IMG/VR virus record: IMGVR_UViG_3300030102_005027
Span: 37,838-68,629 of that record
From: a virus
Length of the DNA: 30,792 nucleotides
Reading direction: 5' to 3' (one strand)
Below, in pieces: positions 16,600 through 24,141 of this stretch. How positions within the stretch are numbered: position 1 is the first letter of the stretch; each line of letters starts with the position of its first letter. The translations under genes were made by a program, and so were the position numbers. The notes below the pieces were generated by a model. That model was not told the origin of the DNA and did not search any database. It saw only the letters and a list, made by a program, of their open reading frames with translations.

Positions 16600-16962
16600 A
16601 TGATACAGAAATCCAAAAGACTCGAGTTTGGGAAGCCCAAGAAAAAAGCTATGTACGGCACAAGCGCAACCCCAGCCAAGAAGAAGAAGAAGAAAGCCAT
16701 GTACGGCAAAACTCCTAAGGTGATGCGAGACGCAGGAATGCGTAGCGTCAAGACAGGAATGGATAACAACCCAGAAGAAACCAAAGCTGACTTCCTCCCA
16801 ACCAGCGTGCAAAAAGACATTGCAAAGAACAAGGGAAAGAAGACTGGCATGAAAGCTGGCTACGGCATGTCCCCAGGCAAGGTCAAGATGAAGGCTGGTA
16901 AGTCTCCTATGAAAGCTAAGAGCGGTAAGTCTCCTATGAAGGACCGCCGTAAGAAGAAGTAA
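16600..16962 (+). CDS. Lys-rich histone-tail-like protein
   Basis: This 120-residue protein is extremely rich in Lys, Gly, Met and Ser. It has repeated short motifs: KKAMYG (twice), MKAGYGMSPGK, and KSPMKAKSGKSPMKDRRKKK at the end. The KSPMK units resemble the SPKK-type DNA-binding motifs of histone H1 tails. No membrane segment, cysteine or enzyme motif is present, and it is probably disordered. A DNA-condensing or packaged virion protein is a plausible inference. Its final codons AAG AAG AAG and TAA form the junction with the next start. Confidence 0.72.
   Translation: MIQKSKRLEFGKPKKKAMYGTSATPAKKKKKKAMYGKTPKVMRDAGMRSVKTGMDNNPEETKADFLPTSVQKDIAKNKGKKTGMKAGYGMSPGKVKMKAGKSPMKAKSGKSPMKDRRKKK
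16897..16940 (+). repeat. In-frame 17-base direct repeat encoding KSPMK
   Basis: GGTAAGTCTCCTATGAA occurs at 16897-16913 and again at 16924-16940, 27 bases apart (nine codons), so the reading frame is kept. Exact nucleotide identity suggests recent duplication or gene-conversion expansion of the basic tail. Confidence 0.9.
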
Positions 16963-17129
16963 TGAACTACCCTAAGCTAGAGTATAAGAGTGGTGGCGCA
17001 AAGAAAGATGCGTGCTACCACAAAGTGAAGTCACGCTATAGAGTGTGGCCTTCTGCTTATGCTTCAGGTGCATTGTCAAAGTGCCGTAAGGTTGGTGCCG
17101 CAAACTGGGGCAACAAGAAGAAGAAGTAA
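16962..17129 (+). CDS. Small basic Cys protein, DUF5872-like
   Basis: This 55-residue gene starts at the TAATG junction (ATG at 16962) and ends in KKKK-stop. It contains DACYHKVKSRYRVWPSAYASGALSKCRK, a compact pattern with two cysteines about 24 residues apart and conserved Tyr/Trp/Ala positions. I recall this in very small proteins of marine phages and large DNA viruses (DUF5872-like). The function is unknown; basic charge and neighbours suggest nucleic-acid binding or virion packaging. It is shorter than most gene-calling thresholds, but junctions on both sides and the family pattern support it. Confidence 0.8.
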   Translation: MNYPKLEYKSGGAKKDACYHKVKSRYRVWPSAYASGALSKCRKVGAANWGNKKKK

Positions 17130-17359
17130 TGGCCAAGAGTGAGGGACTTCGTAAATGGTTCAGTAGAAACCAGGGTCGTGGCTGGGTAGATTGTAAAGCT
17201 TCAGCAGCAGCTGGCAAGTTTGTACCATGTGGTAGAAAGAGTGCAGGTGCAAGCAGAAAGTCAGGCTATCCAGCATGTAGACCTACACGAAGTGCCTGCA
17301 CTAGAGCCGGCATGAAACGTAAGAAGTCCACCAAGAGAGTATCTTGGAAGAAGAAGTAA
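17129..17359 (+). CDS. Small basic Cys protein, second DUF5872-like copy
   Basis: This 76-residue protein starts at a TAATG junction. Its key features are GWVDCKA (20-26), FVPCGRK (31-37), YPACRPTRSACTRAG (47-61) and a KKSTKRVSWKKK tail. The four cysteines could bind a metal ion. The pattern of a Trp/Asp/Cys start and PAC-RPT-x3-C matches small proteins found in aquatic viruses. It sits immediately after a related basic protein and before connector genes. Packaging with DNA is inferred from charge; no enzymatic feature is visible. Confidence 0.78.
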   Translation: MAKSEGLRKWFSRNQGRGWVDCKASAAAGKFVPCGRKSAGASRKSGYPACRPTRSACTRAGMKRKKSTKRVSWKKK

Positions 17360-17841
17360 TGCATACGATAAAGGATATACACAAGGAGTACATAGTAGAA
17401 GTTGAAGACCCTATCGAGACCAGACTGTTCAAAGAGATCTGTGAGCAGTTCAACATGATGGTCATCGACTCTATACTGCAAGGCAAAGAGTTCAACATGA
17501 AGAACAACATGTCTACGTTGTCCATACGTCGTATAGAACGCAACCCCAGCAAGCCTACGATAGATTGGTGGGAGAGCAACAAGTACAAGCAGGAGTTGAT
17601 TGCAGAGGGCAAGAAACTCTATGACGCAGAATCAGGGGAAGGTGAGAAGTGGTTCATCTACTACACCGACCCCTGGTACTGCAAGTATCACTGGCAGAAG
17701 TCTAGATGTAAGCTGGCTAACAAATCTGCCTACAGGTTTACCCCTACCCGAGGAATCAAGGGGAACAAGGAGAAGCTGACAGCACTCCTAAAGAATGATG
17801 ATCTCGCATACCTAAGATTCAAGAAGCATGGCAATATATAA
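17359..17841 (+). CDS. crAss-like conserved structural protein
   Basis: This 160-residue soluble protein begins MHTIKDIHKEYIVEVEDPIE and continues with conserved-looking aromatic and charged patches: SIRRIERNPSKPTIDWWESNKYKQEL and KWFIYYTDPWYCKYHWQKSRC, then YRFTPTRGIKGNKEKL near the end. This matches my recollection of a conserved small protein in the tail module of crAss-like phages. The ATG at 17359 forms TAATG with the preceding gene; an upstream TTG at 17344 would extend it but is less likely. The 14-base overlap with the next tail gene supports a shared assembly role, perhaps part of the connector or ring stack. Confidence 0.62.
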   Translation: MHTIKDIHKEYIVEVEDPIETRLFKEICEQFNMMVIDSILQGKEFNMKNNMSTLSIRRIERNPSKPTIDWWESNKYKQELIAEGKKLYDAESGEGEKWFIYYTDPWYCKYHWQKSRCKLANKSAYRFTPTRGIKGNKEKLTALLKNDDLAYLRFKKHGNI

Positions 17842-18826
17842 GACAACATCCAGTCAGACAGTTATCAGGAAGGTCTACAGAGATCTACGTCCTGACTCTG
17901 ACCATTGGATCGACGATGCCGTAGAATGGATCGGAGAGGCATTGGAGCACATAGGTGCCGCTGCATCCCTCGAACGTAAGGGGTGTACACTTGAGGTCAA
18001 CAACCACAAGGCTGTACTTCCTGCAGACTTGTACTACATCAACCAGGTTGCAATCAACGAAACACCAGCAGGTGTTGGGAGTGAAGCACAAATTCTAGAC
18101 TTGCGTAATCAGGTCAAGCTGTTGAATGACAACCTGAAGACATACAACAACAACCTAGCGGACACTGTGATTAGTAACGAAGACGGTACGTTTCAGTCTA
18201 GTCTTACTACAGATGATCTCAAGAACTTCCAGAATCTGAAAAAGACGACGGACCACGAGATCAGAGAAATCAATGCCCGCTTGGCGGTACTTGAGACAAG
18301 CTACTTAGATCCTGCTGCTCTCACATCACTTGCATACTGCACAACAAACTTCCCTGAGGGACTGCACTGTGACAGCTGTGTAAACAAGAGAGCAAAGTCA
18401 AAGGAGTGCTACTACATAGATACTGGATACATCAAGACATCATTCGCATCAGGAACTGTGTGCTTGAACTACATGGCTATACCTACAGATGCTGACTGCT
18501 ACCCTATGGTACCAGACGACATCAGCTTCAAGGAGGCTATGTTCTGGTACATAGTCAAGAAGATGATCCTCGGAGGGTTTGCACCTAAGAGTGGTGTGAA
18601 CTACCAGCTGTCAGAACAACAGTGGAAATACTACTGCTCACAAGCTAGAAACGCTGCAGTGTTCCCAGACATCGACAGATGGGAGAGCTTCATGAACCAG
18701 TGGGTCAGACTGATCCCTAACCTGAACAGACATGCTGTAGGGTTTGACAATCTTGGTAGTAGAGAGAGCCTAGACAGAGGACATTTCAACACAAGTAAGC
18801 TAACTCGAGTATCTGACGTAGGATGA
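17828..18826 (+). CDS. crAss-like tail connector/hub-type protein
   Basis: This 332-residue protein has an N-terminal motif VIRKVYRDLRPDSDHWIDDAVEWIGEALEHIG (12-43) followed by KAVLPADLYYI (61-71), which I associate with a conserved connector or hub protein of crAss-like podoviruses. Residues 86-157 are a probable coiled coil, likely inserted. A cysteine group follows (C171, C181-x2-C184, C194, C212, C224) that may form disulfides or bind a metal. The C-terminal half is mixed helix and strand. It overlaps the following nozzle gene by 4 bases (ATGA), the expected tail-assembly neighbour. Its exact place in the tail is inferred. Confidence 0.65.
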   Translation: MAIYKTTSSQTVIRKVYRDLRPDSDHWIDDAVEWIGEALEHIGAAASLERKGCTLEVNNHKAVLPADLYYINQVAINETPAGVGSEAQILDLRNQVKLLNDNLKTYNNNLADTVISNEDGTFQSSLTTDDLKNFQNLKKTTDHEIREINARLAVLETSYLDPAALTSLAYCTTNFPEGLHCDSCVNKRAKSKECYYIDTGYIKTSFASGTVCLNYMAIPTDADCYPMVPDDISFKEAMFWYIVKKMILGGFAPKSGVNYQLSEQQWKYYCSQARNAAVFPDIDRWESFMNQWVRLIPNLNRHAVGFDNLGSRESLDRGHFNTSKLTRVSDVG

Positions 18827-21800
18827 AGAAGTTTGTAAAAGGTATGAGCAAGGACGCAGGTAGGGTAGACCAACCCAACCTGACGTACCGTGATGCACTA
18901 AATGCTGTGCTGAACTCAGTCAAAGGAGCTGTAGTATCAGAGGAGGGGATGTCTAACACAGGCTTCCAGACCACAGAAGTATATGGCAGTGTAGTTCTTG
19001 AGAACAACGATGTAATTGTTCTTTGCAACATTATATCTAGAAATGCTTTCGGATCTAGCGTAACCTTCCATGCCATAGCCTCTTTAGACACATCTACTGG
19101 AGAGAGACAACTTCTGTATGGTACACAGGAAGATGATCTAACTGGCCTGAACTTTAGTACAGAGCACCCAATAGAAGTAGAGTATAAGATCAACAGCCGA
19201 GGAGATACAATCATCTACTTCACGGACAACCTGTACTATGAAGCAGATAGAAACAATGGGCTAGAAAGGGAGGTAACCTACAACAATCCCCCAAGAGCAT
19301 TCAATGTTAGCAGGCAGAAGAGATTTATTGACGCTGGTGGACACCACGAGATATTGTACGGCAACAGTAAGTTTACAGTAAGCAAGCTTAATATATTCCC
19401 ACAAGCAGAAGACGTAGCTATTATAAAAGACGCTGCTGTAGGAACTGGTGGAGCTCTCATTACTGGTGCATACCACCTCGCTATCGCATTTGCTGATGAA
19501 GACTTCGTTACCACAAACTACTTTGAGGTATCTAACCCTGTGTACATCACCCCCATTGAGGAGAAGTCAGTCCCATTTGAGAACATCATAGGTTCGCCTG
19601 CAGGGTTTGCCACGAATAAAGCTATCACCTGGACTGTACAAGGTTTTGCAGGTTCAGGGTATGAGTATATACAACCTGCTGTAATACAAAGAGTTGGGGG
19701 ACAAATACTTGCATACAGATTAGAACCAATCCCTATCACGTTTATTGGACAAAGTGGGGAACTAGAGGTAGGCTACAGTGGTCTTGAGAATGTGCCTGGA
19801 CTAGCACTCAACGACGTAGTGATAGATACAGTGTCTTACCTCAGCGCTAAGACAATATCTCAACTAGACAAGAGACTTTACTTAGGCAACTTAAGATCTC
19901 GACCAGATCTTGGTATGCAGAAGTATGTCAATAGCATAAAACTTGATGTAGAGATAGAATCTCAAGGTAGATTTGACCCAAGGGTGTTTACAATCTATAG
20001 ACTAAATGCAGGTATAACTAAGCTGATACAACCTCTAGGTACTAATTCTCCAGAATCTAATCAGACTGGTAGTATTCTCAGCACCATTGCAACGCAACAG
20101 ACTAATGTGAATGCTAGCTCTGGGTACAGGGAGACAGACTTTTCGTTTAAGAAGAAGTCATACCGTAGAGGAGAGGTATATGCTTTCTACATATCATTCA
20201 TACTACATGATGGTACAGAAAGTTATGCATATCATATACCTGGTAGACAGGCAGCGGTAGTATCTACATCTGGGGGAGTAAAGAGAGAGAACAGCACTGC
20301 TGATGATTTCAGCTCAAGCACCATGGTAAATCACATTGGGTTTAACATGGCAGAGTTTGGGGACGACCAACCGCTGTTTAGATTCGCAGATACAAGTTTG
20401 CTTGTCAGTGGAGAAAACACAGGCTATCATGAGAACGAGAATGAGAGATACCCAGAGACAGATGACTTTGATCTCTACAGTGTAGACTCAAGTGGTAACC
20501 CCATAAACATTACCACCATAACACCTGGGGGTACTCTTAAAGGTAAGAAAGTTAGGCACCACAAAATGCCTAGCAATAAGAACACTTCTTACGCTTTTGT
20601 TGGGAGCGGTAACCAAACTCAAAATAGCTTCTTCGAAAACCACCACGGCGGAGATGGTGATATAACTCTAACCCCTAATGTAAGAATACTGGGTGTGAAG
20701 CTTAGAAATATTCGTATACCTAAGCACGTACTCAGTAAAATACAGGGGTACAGAGTATACTATGCTAAGAGAGAAGAGGAAGATAAGACAGTACTCGGGC
20801 AGAGCATAGCTCACCCAGGTGTACCAAGATTGGCTAGCTATCCTTCACAGGATAAGGAAATAGCTAGACTTGGACCTTACTACAAAGCATACTACATGTA
20901 CGGGGGACCTGTCACAAGACATACATGGTTCCCAAGGATTGAGGCGGACTGGACTGCAGACGCAGGCAATAACCCCATGGATTACATAGGGTACCCTGTA
21001 ATAAAGATGCATGACTTTAGAATGCTGCGTAAGCGCCCATCTCTTGCAGGCGCTACACATATTGACTGCCAGTTTATAGTACAAAGCCACAGGTATTCAG
21101 GAGGACCTAGGGTGTTTGACAAGAGGGGTAGTGGAGAAAATGGAGACACAGAGTTTAACATCTTCCCATACAGTATTCTCCCATCACTCCCTCATTTGGG
21201 TTGGATTACTGCAGGTAACCAGTCGTTCCCTAACAGACGGAGACAATGGGAAGATGAAGTAGGTAGATACTTTGAGGACCCTGGAGACGCGGGACAAAAC
21301 TTTGACCCTGACTCTTTAAACTATTGGAACAGCTACATACCTACATGGATAGGTAATGTATTCATAGGAGCAGCATACCTACCACCCTCAAATACAGCTA
21401 CTAACACCAGCGTTTGGGGAGAGCAGAGAAACACACTGTTTACAAGTAACGCGTATACATTTGCGATAGAGTCAAACAGTAAGACGTACTTGCCTGGACA
21501 GTCTCTGTATGTAGTAGATGACAACTCCTCGTTTGGAGGGGCAAGCTACATATACAATGAGGCGGGAGAGACATCTATACTGTTAGGACTAGAGAGTGGT
21601 CTACCATTCCTTCAAGGATGGGCGCCAGTCACTCGCCCTGCAGGTAATAACCAAGAGAGGTATGGAGTTTCAGAGAGAGCTCAAAAGTGGAACTTCCCTG
21701 ATCGCTATTTGAATCCGTCTGAACAAATAGTACCCGAGATTCTAGGAAATGGAACTTTCAGTGAGGCTTTCGGAGAGACAGCTGGTGGTAGAGGATTTGT

Positions 21801-24141
21801 AGCTGGACTGCAGATGGGTAAAGGGACTGAACAGGGCATGCCGTTGCATTGGATGGTAAACATATGTGCAGCTAAGACTGACGTATTCCAACCATTCGAT
21901 CAACAAAACCTTGTGTACACAGGGTACACCAAGCGCATACGTAATGTGATTCTAAACTCAGGCACAGGCCGAGATGAAGAAAACCGGTCATCTAACTATT
22001 ATGATGGCAGTGCTGAATCTGATATCATCTTTGGGGGAGACACGTACATATCTCACTACTCTTGTAGAACTACATCTCAGAGCTATGGCCATTGCTTCTT
22101 CAGAGCAAACGAAGCTTACAAGTATAAACCAGATAACCCCCTCAACAGAGTCCCCAAATCAGCTATTGTAGGACATGGTGGTGGTGGTGATGATAACCAA
22201 GTATCTGCAGGAGTCGACAGCAGTGGTGTAACTGATGGCAGCTTTGCTGACTTGAGAGCTGTACAGAGAGATATACCTATAAATATTGACCTTACGGTTC
22301 AGGAGTTTGGGTTTAGTGGAGGCACTCAAGTTGCTGATGGAGGTACCGATGAGTTAGGTAGAAGCTTCATCCTGAACGAGGTAGGAGATCTCAGTAACTG
22401 GGTAGAAGGGCAGAACTTTGCAATCAGTTCAATCTATTACTTCTTGACAGAGTCAGATGATAACCTGAACTTCCGTCATACAGAATCACCTGCAGGAGGG
22501 GAGGAGCAAAGCAGTACGATGTTCTTTGACTACAACCTAGCCATTGCAACATTGTGGGCACCTCCTACATTGGACTTGACAGCTCAGCAGAACCTGCTGT
22601 ACAATGATGACTACAGTGCACTGCAAGACCTTAGAGTAGCTGTACCTTACCCAAAGAAGGTAGTAACTCCTGATGACTTCCCCACAAGGATCATCAGATC
22701 CACTGCAGATACAGGGTCTCTCGTAGACAAGTACAGAGAGTTCTTGGCTTTGGACTTCAAAGACTTGCCTAAGAACAGAGGAGAGGTAGAAGACATCTTC
22801 GTCGTCAATTCTATACTGCACCTGCACGCAGAGAGATCGTTGTTTAGAACAAGGGGTAAAGAGAAGCTTGGACTTAGTGATGGTAGCGAAGCATTCGTTG
22901 GTAGCGGTGACATCTTCGAACAAGACCCAGACGAGGTGATCACTACCATAGATGGGTACGGTGGCACTACTTCTAGATTCGCATCCATAACTACCAGGTA
23001 CGGGCACTTCTACGTGAACCAGAGAGACCGTAAAGTCTACATGGTTACACAGAACATTGAGGAGCTTAGTGCCTACGGTATGGAACAGTGGTTCAGGGAC
23101 AACATGAGGTGGGAGCTAGAGTTCTATGACATGGTCCGAGATCAAGTCAAGAACACAGATGCTAGTATTGGGACAGATAAGATTATGCTGGACTCCCCAC
23201 TCAAGCACTTTGGTTTTACAGCAGGGTATGACTCGAAGTACAAAAGAATCATGCTTACAAAACATGACCTGTCACCTACCAAAAAGTTTAAGACTGGGCA
23301 CGCCCTAGGACAAGTTGATGGAGGAATAGCTTGGGACGGAGACAAAGGAGTCTTTCTACGTTACCAAGATGTTGGGGGTGGAAATCTTGGCGGATTCATA
23401 GTTAAATGGGATGACTCTACGTACTTCACACAAAGTGGTTGGACTCTATCATACTACCCTGAGTACAAGATATGGGGTAGCAGACACAGTTATCTCCCAA
23501 CAAACTACATGTCTACTGCTGAGAACATGCACGTGTACACCAATGACCTTGGTAGAATACAGAGGCTAGACAACTTCTCTAAGCCGGGTCACTTCTCTGG
23601 TACAACGTACCCGTTCGAGTTTGAGTTTATAGACAACTCAGCACCGAACACATCTAAGATATACTCAACCTTCTACTACTGGGCAGATGTAACAGATAGC
23701 AAGGACAGCAAGAGTCAGACAAATGTGTACACCTCACCAGGGTTTACATCGTTCTACGTATACAACTCTAGGCAGGTGTCAGGCACAAGTACAGTCGTTA
23801 ACTACTTGTCTAATGCTAGACTAGCAGATAAAATCTGGTATATCAATGACTTCAGAGATATGTCTAAAGTAGAGACATCTACTGATACACAACTCTTGCA
23901 TGATGATGTTAATGTTGCTGGGGACTTTAACACTGAAATACAAACAGCCCCTAGCACAGTTTCTATGTTTACATACGAAGGTCAAGTTAACTCGGAGTAC
24001 GTAGACACAAATAAGGACTGGTTTAAACGCAGAAAGTTCATCGATCAGTATATAGGAATACGATTGATTAACGATAATACTAACGAAAAATTAGTACATT
24101 TGTATTCTGCGGGAACTAAGTACCGTAACTCCAACAGATAA
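18823..24141 (+). CDS. Large tail nozzle (muzzle)-like protein
   Basis: At 1772 residues this is the second largest protein in the window. Its N-terminus (MKKFVKGMSKDAGRVDQPNLTYRDALNAVLNSVKGAVVSEEG) shows the D-Q-P ... Y-R-D-A-x-N-A ... K-G-A pattern seen at the start of crAss-like tail nozzle/stabilisation proteins. Its end (DWFKRRKFIDQYIGIRLINDN ... LYSAGTKYRNSNR) also fits that family. Between them are many beta-rich repeats consistent with a propeller-type nozzle closing the short tail. There is no signal peptide. It is longer than most relatives I recall, suggesting extra domains in the middle (about 550-1200). It follows the hub gene and precedes cargo genes, the usual order. Confidence 0.65.
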   Translation: MKKFVKGMSKDAGRVDQPNLTYRDALNAVLNSVKGAVVSEEGMSNTGFQTTEVYGSVVLENNDVIVLCNIISRNAFGSSVTFHAIASLDTSTGERQLLYGTQEDDLTGLNFSTEHPIEVEYKINSRGDTIIYFTDNLYYEADRNNGLEREVTYNNPPRAFNVSRQKRFIDAGGHHEILYGNSKFTVSKLNIFPQAEDVAIIKDAAVGTGGALITGAYHLAIAFADEDFVTTNYFEVSNPVYITPIEEKSVPFENIIGSPAGFATNKAITWTVQGFAGSGYEYIQPAVIQRVGGQILAYRLEPIPITFIGQSGELEVGYSGLENVPGLALNDVVIDTVSYLSAKTISQLDKRLYLGNLRSRPDLGMQKYVNSIKLDVEIESQGRFDPRVFTIYRLNAGITKLIQPLGTNSPESNQTGSILSTIATQQTNVNASSGYRETDFSFKKKSYRRGEVYAFYISFILHDGTESYAYHIPGRQAAVVSTSGGVKRENSTADDFSSSTMVNHIGFNMAEFGDDQPLFRFADTSLLVSGENTGYHENENERYPETDDFDLYSVDSSGNPINITTITPGGTLKGKKVRHHKMPSNKNTSYAFVGSGNQTQNSFFENHHGGDGDITLTPNVRILGVKLRNIRIPKHVLSKIQGYRVYYAKREEEDKTVLGQSIAHPGVPRLASYPSQDKEIARLGPYYKAYYMYGGPVTRHTWFPRIEADWTADAGNNPMDYIGYPVIKMHDFRMLRKRPSLAGATHIDCQFIVQSHRYSGGPRVFDKRGSGENGDTEFNIFPYSILPSLPHLGWITAGNQSFPNRRRQWEDEVGRYFEDPGDAGQNFDPDSLNYWNSYIPTWIGNVFIGAAYLPPSNTATNTSVWGEQRNTLFTSNAYTFAIESNSKTYLPGQSLYVVDDNSSFGGASYIYNEAGETSILLGLESGLPFLQGWAPVTRPAGNNQERYGVSERAQKWNFPDRYLNPSEQIVPEILGNGTFSEAFGETAGGRGFVAGLQMGKGTEQGMPLHWMVNICAAKTDVFQPFDQQNLVYTGYTKRIRNVILNSGTGRDEENRSSNYYDGSAESDIIFGGDTYISHYSCRTTSQSYGHCFFRANEAYKYKPDNPLNRVPKSAIVGHGGGGDDNQVSAGVDSSGVTDGSFADLRAVQRDIPINIDLTVQEFGFSGGTQVADGGTDELGRSFILNEVGDLSNWVEGQNFAISSIYYFLTESDDNLNFRHTESPAGGEEQSSTMFFDYNLAIATLWAPPTLDLTAQQNLLYNDDYSALQDLRVAVPYPKKVVTPDDFPTRIIRSTADTGSLVDKYREFLALDFKDLPKNRGEVEDIFVVNSILHLHAERSLFRTRGKEKLGLSDGSEAFVGSGDIFEQDPDEVITTIDGYGGTTSRFASITTRYGHFYVNQRDRKVYMVTQNIEELSAYGMEQWFRDNMRWELEFYDMVRDQVKNTDASIGTDKIMLDSPLKHFGFTAGYDSKYKRIMLTKHDLSPTKKFKTGHALGQVDGGIAWDGDKGVFLRYQDVGGGNLGGFIVKWDDSTYFTQSGWTLSYYPEYKIWGSRHSYLPTNYMSTAENMHVYTNDLGRIQRLDNFSKPGHFSGTTYPFEFEFIDNSAPNTSKIYSTFYYWADVTDSKDSKSQTNVYTSPGFTSFYVYNSRQVSGTSTVVNYLSNARLADKIWYINDFRDMSKVETSTDTQLLHDDVNVAGDFNTEIQTAPSTVSMFTYEGQVNSEYVDTNKDWFKRRKFIDQYIGIRLINDNTNEKLVHLYSAGTKYRNSNR

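Noticed and set aside
16678-16700. Short AAG-rich tract resembling a simple sequence repeat
   Set aside because: It encodes a Lys run in the basic protein and is too short and irregular to support a separate repeat element.
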